Assembly: GCA_947379865.1 (NCBI GenBank)
Contig: CANCOY010000008.1
Location: forward strand, 1-49,810
DNA length: 49,810 nucleotides
Reading direction: 5' to 3'
Origin: Acetobacteraceae bacterium
Lineage (GTDB): Bacteria > Pseudomonadota > Alphaproteobacteria > Zavarziniales > Zavarziniaceae
The position numbers and the translations under genes are program-made. The notes below the pieces were generated by a model, which was not told where the DNA came from, ran no database searches, and saw nothing but the letters and a program-made list of their open reading frames with translations. This document shows positions 32,574-41,548 of the stretch, piece by piece (the stretch's first letter is position 1; each line of letters starts with the position of its first letter).

Positions 32574-33252
32574 GCGACCAGCCGTTGAGGCCATCGGGGT
32601 TACGCGCATCATTGAAGGTGCCGTCTCCACTACCCTGGTGCAGGACATCAACCTCGACATTCCCAAGGGGCAGTTCGCGGTCATCACCGGCCCATCCGGC
32701 TCAGGCAAGTCCTCGCTGCTCTATATCCTTGGCCTGCTGGATCGCCCGACAAAAGGCAGTGTACGGCTTGATGGCAGGGAGACTGCTGGCCTTGACGCCG
32801 AGGCCCTGGCCGACCTGCGGCTGACCCAGCTTGGCTTTGTCTTCCAGTTTCACTTTCTGCTGCCGGAATTCTCGGCGCTCGAGAATGTCGCCCTGCCCCT
32901 GCGCCGCCTTGGCCGCGACAGCGACACCACCATCCTGGCACGGGCACAATCCCTGCTGGAAGAATTCGGCCTGGGCGGCATGAGCCACAAGCGCCCCGAT
33001 CAGCTTTCAGGCGGCGAGCGCCAACGCGTGGCCCTGGCACGGGCGCTGGTCAACAAGCCCCTTGTTGTCCTTGCGGACGAGCCCACCGGCAACCTCGACA
33101 GCCGCAACAGCGAGCTGGTCTTCGACCTCTTCTCGCGTCTGGCCAAGGCCGGACAAACGATTGTTGCCGTCACCCACGATATGGAACTGGCGAAACGCGC
33201 CGACCGCCGCATCCGCATGGTCGACGGTCGGGTGGTGGCGGACGAGCACTAG
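32560..33252 (+). CDS. ABC exporter ATP-binding protein (LolD/MacB/DevA type)
   Basis: A 230-residue ATPase with Walker A GPSGSGKSS (about 44-52), Q-loop FVFQFHFLL, signature LSGGERQRVALARA, Walker B VVLADEPTGNLD and H-loop AVTHD, all intact. The PTGNLDS form and short length place it in the LolD/MacB/DevA group. The start is GTG 32560 with GGAGA seven bases upstream, inside the permease gene; no ATG is available in frame nearby, and longer versions lie within the permease coding region. It ends the cluster, converging with ntrX across 18 bases. Confidence 0.92.
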   Translation: MAASERPAVEAIGVTRIIEGAVSTTLVQDINLDIPKGQFAVITGPSGSGKSSLLYILGLLDRPTKGSVRLDGRETAGLDAEALADLRLTQLGFVFQFHFLLPEFSALENVALPLRRLGRDSDTTILARAQSLLEEFGLGGMSHKRPDQLSGGERQRVALARALVNKPLVVLADEPTGNLDSRNSELVFDLFSRLAKAGQTIVAVTHDMELAKRADRRIRMVDGRVVADEH

Positions 33253-33270
33253 ACGCCCGGCTGTACTGGC

Positions 33271-34674
33271 TTACTGGGTAAAGCCGCTGCCTCGCTCGGT
33301 TACATGCAGCCCCAGCGACTTGAGCTTGCGATGCAATGCAGAACGTTCCATGCCGATGAACGTCGCCGTGCGGCTTATGTTGCCGCCAAAGCGGTTGATC
33401 TGGGCAAGCAGGTAATCGCGCTCAAAGATCTCGCGCGCCTCGCGCAGGGGCAGGGCCATGATCACCTCGCCCCCTTCCGAGCGCAGGGTGGGCGGCGCCG
33501 TAGACGACACCTCAGCCGGAAGCATGTCGGCCCTGATGGCCCCCTGGGCGTCATCGGTTGCCAGAATCAGCAGACGCTCGCAGATGTTGCGCAGCTGGCG
33601 CACATTGCCTGGCCAGTCGTGGGCCTGCAGGGCCGCCATGGCGTCCGGCCCGATTTCCCTGGCGGGCAAGCCATGGGCCCGGGCCAGGCGCCGCATGAAA
33701 TGCTCGACCAGCAAGGGGATATCGTCGCGCCGCTCTGCCAGGCTTGGCACGCGTACGGGTACAACACTGAGGCGATGATAAAGGTCCTCGCGAAAGCGAC
33801 CGGCGGCAATCTCGGCCCTGAGGTCGCGGTTCGAGGCGCTGACAACGCGCACATCAACCTGCACCCGGGTTCCCCCGCCCACCCGCTCGAATGTCTGGTC
33901 CACAAGAACGCGCAAGATCTTGGCCTGGGTCTCAGGCGGCATTTCGGCAATTTCGTCAAGAAACAGGGTCCCGCCATGGGCCTGTTCGAAGAGGCCCGCG
34001 CGTGAGCCCGTGCCGTCTGCCCCGCCGTCCTCCACCCCGAACAGTTCCATCTCCATGCGCTCGGGGGCCATGGTGGCGGCGTTCACCACCACAAACGGTC
34101 CACCCGCCCGGCGGGATCGGCGATGCAGGAGGCGCGCCACCACTTCCTTGCCGGAACCAGGCGGCCCCATGATGAGAACGCGGCTGCCCGTGGGCGCCAC
34201 CTTTTCGATGGTCTGCCGGACAAGGGTCATGGCGGTAGAACTGCCTACCGGATCCTCATCAGCGCCAGACCGCATGCGCAGGTCCAGGTTTTCCCGCCGC
34301 AGCCGCGCCGCCTCGATGGCGCGATCCACCAGCACCAACAGCCTGTCGGCCTTGAAGGGCTTTTCGATAAAGTCATAGGCGCCGCGCTTGATGGCCGCGA
34401 CCGCCGTCTCGATGTTGCCGTGCCCGCTGATCATGATCACCGGCAGGCTGGGATGATGGCTCTTGATAAGGTCCAGCAGTTCCAGCCCGTCGAGGCGGCT
34501 GCCCTGTAACCAGATATCAAGAATGACCAGCGAGGGCAGTCGTCGCTCGATCGCCGCCATCGCATCATCGCTTGAGGCGGCAGAACGGGCCTCGAATCCC
34601 TCGTCGGACAATATGCCTGACATCAGATCGCGGATGTCAGCCTCGTCATCGACGATGAGGATGTCACGTGCCAT
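33271..34674 (-). CDS. ntrX: Nitrogen/redox response regulator NtrX
   Basis: A 467-residue response regulator partnered with NtrY. It has a receiver domain with phosphoacceptor Asp53 (LVILDIWLQ), an AAA+ central domain with Walker A GPPGSGKE and Walker B GGTLFLDEIAEMP, and a C-terminal Fis-type helix-turn-helix (NRFGGNISRTATFIGMERSALHRKLKSLGL). The sigma-54-contacting GAFTGA loop is missing: the matching region is ELFGVEDGGADGTGSRAGLFEQA in pieces, as in other alphaproteobacterial NtrX proteins, so it probably does not activate sigma-54 promoters. ATG 34674 lies inside ntrY (11-base overlap). Known roles in the class include nitrogen, respiration and envelope control. Confidence 0.95.
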   Translation of the reverse strand: MARDILIVDDEADIRDLMSGILSDEGFEARSAASSDDAMAAIERRLPSLVILDIWLQGSRLDGLELLDLIKSHHPSLPVIMISGHGNIETAVAAIKRGAYDFIEKPFKADRLLVLVDRAIEAARLRRENLDLRMRSGADEDPVGSSTAMTLVRQTIEKVAPTGSRVLIMGPPGSGKEVVARLLHRRSRRAGGPFVVVNAATMAPERMEMELFGVEDGGADGTGSRAGLFEQAHGGTLFLDEIAEMPPETQAKILRVLVDQTFERVGGGTRVQVDVRVVSASNRDLRAEIAAGRFREDLYHRLSVVPVRVPSLAERRDDIPLLVEHFMRRLARAHGLPAREIGPDAMAALQAHDWPGNVRQLRNICERLLILATDDAQGAIRADMLPAEVSSTAPPTLRSEGGEVIMALPLREAREIFERDYLLAQINRFGGNISRTATFIGMERSALHRKLKSLGLHVTERGSGFTQ

Positions 34675-36967
34675 GTACACCTGCCTGCCCGCCGGCAAGC
34701 CTCCCTTGATGCCCGGATGATGTACCGGGTGTTTCAGTTGCATCCTCGCCCACGGGGGCGCCGGAGAAGACCAGAGAGACCTCGGCACCGCCGCCCGGCG
34801 CATCACCCAGGGCAAGAACGCCGCCATGCTCTTCCATGACCTTGTTGACGATGGCAAGGCCGAGGCCGGTTCCCTTTGTTCGGGTCGTCACATAAGGCTC
34901 CGTCAGACGGTCGCGATGCTCACTCGGCAGGCCACGGCCATTGTCTGTAACCTTTAAAATAACCTGATCATGGACCTGTTCAAGAGAAAGCGTGATATGC
35001 CCCTGGGGCAGGGCTGCGCCATCGGAAGACGGGTCACGCCCTTCCACGGCCTCAAGCGCATTCTTCAGGAGATTGGTAAGCGCCTGGGCAATCTGACGTC
35101 CGTCGCACCTCAGAATAACCGCAGCCTCGGGCAGGCGGATCTCATAGGCGATTTCCGGGTGGCCAACCTGCTGCAGGAACAGCGCCTGGCGTGCGAGTTC
35201 GCCCATGTTTTCCGGGCGAAAGACCGGTGCCGGCATGCGGGCAAAGGCGGAAAATTCGTCAACCATGCGGCCGATGTCGCCAACCTGGCGCACGATGGTG
35301 TCGGTGCACTGGGTGAAGACCTCGGGATCCGTGGTGATTTCCTTGAGGTATTTGCGCCGCAGCCGCTCAGCCGAGAGCTGAATGGGCGTCAGGGGATTCT
35401 TGATCTCGTGGGCAATACGACGTGCCACATCGGCCCATGCCGCCGTCCGCTGCGCCGACACCAGATCGGTAATGTCATCAAAGGTGACAACAAAGCCGCG
35501 CAGTTCAAGGCCCGTATGCTCTGCCGCCACCCGCACAAGCAGATTCCGCACCCGCCCGCCGCGCGCGACATTTACCTGGCCCTGCACCACGCGCTCTGGC
35601 TTGAGGGTGCTTTCGGTTACCAGCGCGGCCATTTCCGGCACGGCGTCTGCAAAGGGTTGGCCAATCAGTTCGTCGACATTCTGGCCAAGGAGCTGAGCCG
35701 CAGACCGGTTGGGCAGGTTGATGACGCCGTCAGGCCCTACGCCCACGACACCTGCGGTAACGCCGGCGAGCACAGCCTCGGTAAAGCGGCGGCGCTGGTC
35801 GAGCTGCCGGTTGGCGTCAACCAGGGCGTTACGTTGGCTAGATAGCTGGCTGGTCATGCGGTTGAAGGCGCGGGCAAGGGTGCCGATCTCGTCGTCCGAT
35901 TTGCCTTCCGTCACCCGTGCCGTCAGGTCCCCCTCGCGAACGCGCTCTGCCGCTGCCGCAAGGTCGCCGATGGGCGCCACCATGCGCGTGGCGATCCACA
36001 ACCCTGCCAGAACCGCTGCCAGCAGCACCAGCAGAGCCACAAGAATGAAAATGATGGCGAAGGTGATCTGCAGGCTGGTGCGGCGATTGGTGAGTTGCTT
36101 GTAGCTGTCGGCAGCAGCCTCGGCGCGGCTGGCAAAGTTCAGCACACGGGGATCCACAAAACGCCCGACAAAGAGATAGGCGTCGAGAAAGCCATCAAGG
36201 CGGATCAGGGCGCGTACCCTGTCGTCGGTCTCGGTTTTCAGAATGGCTACTTCGCCGCGTCGCGCCCGCTCGAAGGCTTCCAGCGGCGGCGGTCCATCGA
36301 GGCTCATGGAAAAGCTGAGCGCCGTGCGCGCCAGCACCTGGCCCTGAGCATCGATGATCATGGCCTCGCCCAGATTGCGCAGCATGGCCTGATTTTCAAG
36401 AATACCGTTCAGAACTTCCGGCCCCCGCGACAGGCTATAGGCCTCGCGGTTGATATCAGTGGCCATGGCCAGAATATCGGCCTCAATGGTCTTGCGATGC
36501 TCTTCCACATAGGCGCGGGCTACCGCCACCGAGGCGTTGATGGTGGCGTTCACCGGCTCAGAAAACCAGGCCTGAACGCCCAGATTGAAGAACAGCGCCG
36601 ATGCAACCGCCATGAACACAGTGGGCAGCGCCGCGACCATGCTGAACAACATGACCATGCGCACATGCAGGCGCGAGCCTGCCGAACCTGTCCGCCGCGC
36701 CACCCACAGCCTGACCAGACGCGCAATCACCAGCGCCGCCAGGGCAAGGATCAGGATCAGGTCAAGCAGAAGAAGAACGAGAAGCGAGTCCTTCCCCATG
36801 TCGATCGGCGCAAACTGGGAGAAGGCAAGATAGGTGGCGACACCTGCCGCGACCGCCGCCACGACAATGGCGATACCCAAACGTCCACCAAGGCGCACAC
36901 GCTCTGCCCAGGCCACAAGCCTGAACCAGACACCAGACCTGAGGACATCTACTCCCGAGGTTGCCAT
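34664..36967 (-). CDS. ntrY: Sensor histidine kinase NtrY
   Basis: A 767-residue membrane histidine kinase. Membrane segments at about 28-50, 60-85 and 100-127 precede a periplasmic domain (about 128-300), then a further segment (FAIIFILVALLVLLAAVLAGLW), HAMP (MVAPIGDLAAAAERVREGD), a PAS domain (about 395-500), and the kinase core with H-box RRIAHEIKNPLTPIQLSAERL, N-box TNLLKNALEAV and G-boxes DNGRGLP and GTGLGLAIVNKVMEEHGG. It phosphorylates NtrX. ATG 36967. It follows ntrC after 101 bases, leaving room for an internal promoter, and overlaps ntrX. Confidence 0.95.
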   Translation of the reverse strand: MATSGVDVLRSGVWFRLVAWAERVRLGGRLGIAIVVAAVAAGVATYLAFSQFAPIDMGKDSLLVLLLLDLILILALAALVIARLVRLWVARRTGSAGSRLHVRMVMLFSMVAALPTVFMAVASALFFNLGVQAWFSEPVNATINASVAVARAYVEEHRKTIEADILAMATDINREAYSLSRGPEVLNGILENQAMLRNLGEAMIIDAQGQVLARTALSFSMSLDGPPPLEAFERARRGEVAILKTETDDRVRALIRLDGFLDAYLFVGRFVDPRVLNFASRAEAAADSYKQLTNRRTSLQITFAIIFILVALLVLLAAVLAGLWIATRMVAPIGDLAAAAERVREGDLTARVTEGKSDDEIGTLARAFNRMTSQLSSQRNALVDANRQLDQRRRFTEAVLAGVTAGVVGVGPDGVINLPNRSAAQLLGQNVDELIGQPFADAVPEMAALVTESTLKPERVVQGQVNVARGGRVRNLLVRVAAEHTGLELRGFVVTFDDITDLVSAQRTAAWADVARRIAHEIKNPLTPIQLSAERLRRKYLKEITTDPEVFTQCTDTIVRQVGDIGRMVDEFSAFARMPAPVFRPENMGELARQALFLQQVGHPEIAYEIRLPEAAVILRCDGRQIAQALTNLLKNALEAVEGRDPSSDGAALPQGHITLSLEQVHDQVILKVTDNGRGLPSEHRDRLTEPYVTTRTKGTGLGLAIVNKVMEEHGGVLALGDAPGGGAEVSLVFSGAPVGEDATETPGTSSGHQGRLAGGQAGVHGT

Positions 36968-37068
36968 GTCAAACGCGTCTGCCTTTGGGGATGCGGGTCA
37001 CCACCAAGCACTAGGCTTATTGTCGCTTTCTGGCAACAGTCATCAGGCGGGTTCGTGGTTTTTTTGCG

Positions 37069-38523
37069 TCACTTGATCCCACGGACGACTTCGATTTCGA
37101 GGTCGCGGATTTTCTTGCGCAGCGTGTTGCGGTTGAGGCCCAGAAGTTCGGCCGCCCGGATCTGATTCCCCCTGGTTGCCGACAGGGTGATTTCAATAAG
37201 GGGCCGTTCAATCTCTCTCAGAATGCGGTCGTGCAGACCAGCCGGCGGCAGGCTGTCGCCATGTGCTGCGAAGTACCGGTTGAGGTGACGCTCAACGGCG
37301 GCACCAAGATTGTCGGTTTCACCTATGTCGCCGACAAGGGGCACCAGTGCCGGCTCGGCAAGCTCGGCCGACACCACATCGACCCCGATAACCTCTTCGG
37401 AATAAAGGGCGGCAAGGCGACGAACCGTATTCTCCAGTTCACGCACATTGCCGGTCCAACGATACCGCTTGAGCCAATCCATGGCCTCGGCATCGATCAC
37501 CTTGTGGGGAAGCCCCTCTGAGGCGGCCTCAGCCAGAAAATGGCGCACCAGGTCAGGGATGTCCTCGCTGCGCTCGCGCAGGGGCGGCAGGCGCAGAGGC
37601 ACAACGTTCAGGCGATAGAACAGATCCTCACGGAACAGCCCCTGGTGGATGAGTTGGCGCAGGTCCCGATTTGTGGCGGCAATAATGCGGACATCGGTGC
37701 GAATCGCCTGTCGGCCGCCAACCATGGTGTACTCGCCCTGCTGCAGGACGCGCAGCAGCCGGGTCTGGGCTTCAAGCGGCATGTCGCCGATTTCGTCAAG
37801 GAACAGGGTGCCGCCTTCAGCCTGCTGGAACCGGCCGACGTTGCGCAAAGCGGCTCCGGTAAAGGCGCCCTTCTCGTGTCCGAACAGTTCGGATTCGATC
37901 AGCTCGCGCGGGATTGCTGCCATGTTCAGGGCAACAAACGGACCGTTGCGGCGCTTGCCGTAATCATGCAGGGCACGCGCCACCAGTTCCTTGCCGGTGC
38001 CGGATTCGCCCGCGATCATCACCGTCAGGTCCGTACCCATCAGCCGGGCCATGATCCGATAGATCTCCTGCATGGCAGGCGAGCGGCCAACCAGCGGAAT
38101 CTTTTCCTCAGCCTCGGCAGCCGCATTCTGCGTGGCGGGCCCGGACGCCCTGGGGCTGGCCAGAGCGCGCTGCACCGCAACCGTCAGCTCCTTCAGGTCA
38201 AAGGGCTTTGGCAAATACTCATAGGCCCCGCGCTCAGCGGCTTTTACAGCCGTCAGCAAGGTGTTCTGGGCGCTCATGACGATGACGGGCAGATCCGGGC
38301 GGATCCGCTTGATGCGGGGCAGCAGGTCAAGCCCGTTTTCGTCGGGCATCACCACATCGGTGATGACCAGATCACCCTCGCCCTCCGACACCCAGCGCCA
38401 CAGGGTGGCGGCATTGCCTGTTGTGCGCACCTTGTAGCCCACGCGGCCAAGCGCCCGGTCCAGGACTTCGCGGATGGCGCGGTCGTCGTCTGCAATCAGG
38501 ATGGTTCCGGTAGGGGTGGTCAT
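37069..38523 (-). CDS. ntrC: Nitrogen regulator NtrC (sigma-54 activator)
   Basis: A 484-residue enhancer-binding response regulator. Receiver Asp56 lies in LVITDVVMPDENG. The AAA+ domain carries Walker A GESGTGKELVARALH, an intact sigma-54 contact loop GAFTGA (ELFGHEKGAFTGAALR), Walker B GGTLFLDEIGDMP and the arginine-finger region FREDLFYRLNVVPL. The Fis-type DNA-binding end is ATRGNQIRAAELLGLNRNTLRKKI. Phosphorylated by NtrB under nitrogen limitation, it activates glnA, glnK and similar genes. Two bases separate it from ntrB, so it is co-transcribed with dusB and ntrB. Confidence 0.96.
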   Translation of the reverse strand: MTTPTGTILIADDDRAIREVLDRALGRVGYKVRTTGNAATLWRWVSEGEGDLVITDVVMPDENGLDLLPRIKRIRPDLPVIVMSAQNTLLTAVKAAERGAYEYLPKPFDLKELTVAVQRALASPRASGPATQNAAAEAEEKIPLVGRSPAMQEIYRIMARLMGTDLTVMIAGESGTGKELVARALHDYGKRRNGPFVALNMAAIPRELIESELFGHEKGAFTGAALRNVGRFQQAEGGTLFLDEIGDMPLEAQTRLLRVLQQGEYTMVGGRQAIRTDVRIIAATNRDLRQLIHQGLFREDLFYRLNVVPLRLPPLRERSEDIPDLVRHFLAEAASEGLPHKVIDAEAMDWLKRYRWTGNVRELENTVRRLAALYSEEVIGVDVVSAELAEPALVPLVGDIGETDNLGAAVERHLNRYFAAHGDSLPPAGLHDRILREIERPLIEITLSATRGNQIRAAELLGLNRNTLRKKIRDLEIEVVRGIK

Positions 38524-38525
38524 GG

Positions 38526-39632
38526 TCAGCCCCCCTCAACCGGCAGGAGCACACGAAAAATCGTGCGTCTTGGCTCTGAATCGCATTCGATCATGCCGCC
38601 GTGATCGCCGATGATCTTGGCAACCAGGGCAAGGCCAAGGCCAGTGCCCGTCGATTTCGTGGTCACGAAGGGCTCGAACAGGTGCGCCTGCACATCAGGC
38701 GACACGCCTTCGCCATTGTCCCTTACGGTGACCTCAAGCGGCAGGCGCATACGCTTGCGACTACCCGGGCGGGCAAGGCGGACACCATGCCTGTAGGCAG
38801 TGGTGAGGGTGATTTCGCCACCCTTCTCGGGCACGGCTTCGGCCGCGTTCTTGACGAGGTTGAGAAAGACCTGGATCAGCTGGTCACGGTCCCCCAGAAC
38901 CTCGGGCAGCGACGGGTCATAGGCCTCGACAAAGCGGATGTTTCTGGCAAAACCAGAGGATGCCAAGCGGCGCACATGTTCCAGCACCTGGTGGATATTG
39001 ACCGTATTGCGGAAGGCGGGCTGCCGATCGGTAAAGACCTCCATCCGGTCCACCAGGGCGCAGATGCGGTCGGTTTCCTCACAGATCAGCTTGATCAGGT
39101 CGCGGTCGCCGTCGGGCACATTCGCCTCGAGCAGCTGGGCTGCGCCGCGGATGCCGGAAAGCGGGTTCTTTACTTCATGGGCCAGCACCGCCGCCATGCC
39201 CGTAACCGAACGGGCGGCACCGCGATGGGTCAGCTGACGATCGATCTTCTGGGCAATGGTACGCTGCTGGATACAGATCATGACATGGCCGGGCGCATCC
39301 AGCACGGGCGCCACCTGCACGTCAACCGGGCGGGCGCCAAAGCGCGCCGACCCGAAATCAACCTCGTATTCAGAGACTGAGGATTCTTGCGCGCGCACCT
39401 GCTGCACCAGGCCCAGCACCGGGCTGGCAAAGGGCAGCACCTCGTCCAGACGCAACCGCGTCAGCACGCTTGCCCCCGCATCAAAGAACTGCTCAGCCGC
39501 GCTGTTTACGAAGTTGATGACGCCGTTCGGATCAACAACAAGGATCGGATCAGGAACCGAATTGAGAATTGAATCAGCTGCGATTGACGGCCGCAATGGC
39601 AGGCTGAGGCTGCGTGAGAGGTCGCGGGCCAT
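38526..39632 (-). CDS. ntrB: Nitrogen sensor histidine kinase NtrB
   Basis: A 368-residue soluble kinase/phosphatase controlled by PII proteins. It has an N-terminal PAS domain (ILNSVPDPILVVDPNGVINFVNSAAEQFF, about 22-130), a DHp domain with H-box VLAHEVKNPLSGIRGAAQLLE, N-box VFLNLVKNAAEAV, and ATP-lid boxes DNGEGVS and GTGLGLALVAKIIGDHGG. No membrane segment is seen. ATG 39632 overlaps the dusB stop by one base (TGATG), showing tight coupling. dusB-ntrB-ntrC is the conserved alphaproteobacterial order. Confidence 0.96.
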   Translation of the reverse strand: MARDLSRSLSLPLRPSIAADSILNSVPDPILVVDPNGVINFVNSAAEQFFDAGASVLTRLRLDEVLPFASPVLGLVQQVRAQESSVSEYEVDFGSARFGARPVDVQVAPVLDAPGHVMICIQQRTIAQKIDRQLTHRGAARSVTGMAAVLAHEVKNPLSGIRGAAQLLEANVPDGDRDLIKLICEETDRICALVDRMEVFTDRQPAFRNTVNIHQVLEHVRRLASSGFARNIRFVEAYDPSLPEVLGDRDQLIQVFLNLVKNAAEAVPEKGGEITLTTAYRHGVRLARPGSRKRMRLPLEVTVRDNGEGVSPDVQAHLFEPFVTTKSTGTGLGLALVAKIIGDHGGMIECDSEPRRTIFRVLLPVEGG

Positions 39633-40624
39633 CAGGCTGCAGACCTTTCCACCAGCGGCGCATAAAAGGCGTCGATCTCGGCACGTACCAGCACGGGATC
39701 ATCAATCGTCATGATGCGGGCGCGAAACTCTCCCGAGGCCGGCAGGCCCTTGGAGTACCAGCCCACGTGCTTGCGCGCCATGCGAACCCCGGTCTGAATG
39801 CCATAATGGGACAGGATACCGTCGTAGTGCTCTGCCAGCAGGGCCCATTGCTCTTCCAGCGTCGGATCAGGCAAGCGCTCACCGGTGCGCAGAAAATGGC
39901 TCACCTGATTGAGGAACCAGGGACGTCCATAGGCGCCACGCCCGATCATCAGCCCATCAGCGCCGGAGTCATCCAGGATCTGCCGGGCATCATCCACGGT
40001 CACGACATCACCATTGGCAATGACGGGAATGGAGACCCGTGATTTGACCTCGCGAATGAACTTCCAGTCGGCCCGGCCGTTGTAAAGCTGGTTGCGGGTG
40101 CGCCCGTGGACCGTAACCATCTTGATCCCCACATCCTCGGCGATGTGGGCAAGTTCGGGTGCATTGCGACTGGAATCATCCCAGCCCGTGCGCATCTTCA
40201 GCGTCACCGGCAGATCAACGGCCCCCACAGTTGCCTCAAGCAGGGTGCGGGCATGGGCGAGATCCCGCATCAGTGCGGAGCCCGCATGGCCATTGACCAC
40301 CTTCTTGACGGGGCAGCCCATGTTGATATCGATGATGGCAGCGCCCCGGTCACGGTTCAGCTTTGCTGCCTCTGCCATGACGCGGCCCTCGCAGCCGGCC
40401 AATTGCACCGACATGGGAAACTCTTCGGCGCAGTTGGTGGCCATTTTCATGGATTGGCGGGTCTGCCGGATCATGGCCTCGGACGCGATCATCTCCGAGA
40501 CGACGAGGCCGGCCCCTGCCCGTTTTACCAGGCGGCGGAAGGGCATGTCGGTGACACCACTCATGGGCGCCAGGATCACCGGATCATCTATCTGGATCGG
40601 ACCCACGGAAATCGGCTTCAACAT
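39632..40624 (-). CDS. dusB: tRNA-dihydrouridine synthase B
   Basis: DusB (NifR3) uses FMN and NADPH to reduce uridine 17 in tRNA D-loops. The 330-residue protein is a TIM barrel with LAPMSGVTDMPFRRLVKR (FMN region), INMGCPVKKV with the catalytic cysteine, LKMRTGWDD, VHGRTRNQLY, NGDV and GLMIGRGAYGRPW. I chose ATG 40624; TTG 40633 and GTG 40630 lie just upstream without a better ribosome site. It is first in the dusB-ntrBC operon. A pair of 15-bp AT-rich dyads lies 40-90 bases upstream of the start. In other alphaproteobacteria dusB is divergent from ispDF; here two accessory genes lie between. Confidence 0.95.
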   Translation of the reverse strand: MLKPISVGPIQIDDPVILAPMSGVTDMPFRRLVKRAGAGLVVSEMIASEAMIRQTRQSMKMATNCAEEFPMSVQLAGCEGRVMAEAAKLNRDRGAAIIDINMGCPVKKVVNGHAGSALMRDLAHARTLLEATVGAVDLPVTLKMRTGWDDSSRNAPELAHIAEDVGIKMVTVHGRTRNQLYNGRADWKFIREVKSRVSIPVIANGDVVTVDDARQILDDSGADGLMIGRGAYGRPWFLNQVSHFLRTGERLPDPTLEEQWALLAEHYDGILSHYGIQTGVRMARKHVGWYSKGLPASGEFRARIMTIDDPVLVRAEIDAFYAPLVERSAA

Positions 40625-40662
40625 CTTCACCAAGCTGGAATGGGGCCGCCAACCCCAAAAAC

Positions 40663-40716
40663 GCCTATTTATTAGGCAAAATCCGCTCTTCGCGAGCGAC
40701 TGGCTAATTTTTAGGC
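40663..40716. promoter_or_regulatory. Two tandem 15-bp dyads upstream of dusB
   Basis: GCCTA-TTTAT-TAGGC (40663-40677) is a perfect dyad; GGCTA-ATTTT-TAGGC (40702-40716) is the same motif with one mismatch and the same 5-base AT spacer. Their centres are 39 bases apart, 46 and 85 bases upstream of the dusB start, in the AT-rich stretch. Paired sites of equal geometry suggest an operator for a dimeric regulator acting on dusB-ntrBC. The regulator is unknown. Confidence 0.4.
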
Positions 40717-40799
40717 CATTCCACGCTGCATCGCAACATCCCTTTGCACCACGTCACCCCACCGCCACCTGAGCAGACGAAAGAGGCATTCCCAATATA

Positions 40800-40828
40800 T
40801 TGCCAAAATCCCGATATGGTTGTTTTAT
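40800..40828 (+). promoter_or_regulatory. Candidate promoter of the secreted RidA-like gene
   Basis: TTGCCA (40800-40805), 17 bases, TTTTAT (40823-40828). Transcription would start near 40835, leaving a leader of about 27 bases containing AGGAG. The -35 is flanked by the 10-bp palindrome CAATATATTG (40793-40802). Assigned by eye. Confidence 0.45.
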
Positions 40829-40861
40829 TTGGCTATCTATTCATCAAGTAGGAGATTTGGC

Positions 40862-41446
40862 ATGAAGTCACCATTGCGCGCCGCCCTGCTCGCCAGCGTG
40901 GCCTTGGTCAGCCCGTCTTTTGCGGCAGATATGCCGACCACGATCATCAAACCAGGCGAAGACACGCTGGAAATCACAACCCTGAAGGCAGCCGGCGGCG
41001 AGGTCATTTTGCCAACGGCCAAGGACAAGACCCAGAACCACGACCAGTACAGCTATGCGGCGGTGCGACGGGTGGGAAAAACCCTCTACCTCGCCGGGGT
41101 GATCGCAGGCCGCCTGCCGGGTGAAGGCACGGATGTCGAGTCGCTCAAGACGGCGTTGCGCCGGGCCTTCGCCACGATCCAGCGCAATCTGAAGGCTGCC
41201 GGCGCGGACATGGAGGACATTGCCGACATCCAGACCTTTGCCGACTTCAAGGGACCCAATTTCAAGGGTGATACGGCAACACTGCTCGCCACCTATGTCG
41301 AAGTGAAGAACGAGTTCATCAAGCCGCCTTATCCGGCAGAGACCCTTGTGGGCATTGCTAATCTTGCTGAACCCGAGGGCATCATGGAAATCCGGGTGAC
41401 CGCCAATGCACACGCAAGGCCGCGCAAGAAAGACACCCCGCAATAG
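40862..41446 (+). CDS. Secreted RidA-family protein
   Basis: A 194-residue protein whose first 21 residues are a signal peptide (LRAALLASVALVSPSFA, cleavage before ADMPTT). The mature part is a RidA/YjgF fold: YSYAAVRRVGKTLYLAGVIAG, LKTALRRAFATIQRNLKAAGADMEDIADIQTF in two pieces, and the last strand IMEIRVTANAHA. The segment that carries the catalytic arginine in RidA reads YPAE (157-160), so Glu160 replaces Arg and imine deamination is unlikely. Periplasmic RidA-like proteins are less common than cytoplasmic ones; the ligand is unknown. AGGAG lies eight bases before ATG 40862. It has its own candidate promoter and precedes the transporter gene by 159 bases. Confidence 0.88.
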   Translation: MKSPLRAALLASVALVSPSFAADMPTTIIKPGEDTLEITTLKAAGGEVILPTAKDKTQNHDQYSYAAVRRVGKTLYLAGVIAGRLPGEGTDVESLKTALRRAFATIQRNLKAAGADMEDIADIQTFADFKGPNFKGDTATLLATYVEVKNEFIKPPYPAETLVGIANLAEPEGIMEIRVTANAHARPRKKDTPQ

Positions 41447-41548
41447 GCAATATGGCGGTCTGCTGTTGCCACGAAAGGAAGGTTCCACCCGACAATGAAA
41501 TTTGTGTTAAGGATCTCCGTCACTACACATTGGTGCTGATCCGGTTCA

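Noticed and set aside
40793..40802. Palindrome CAATATATTG as a separate operator
   Set aside because: It overlaps the -35 and is short and AT-only in the centre; kept only as a note with the promoter.
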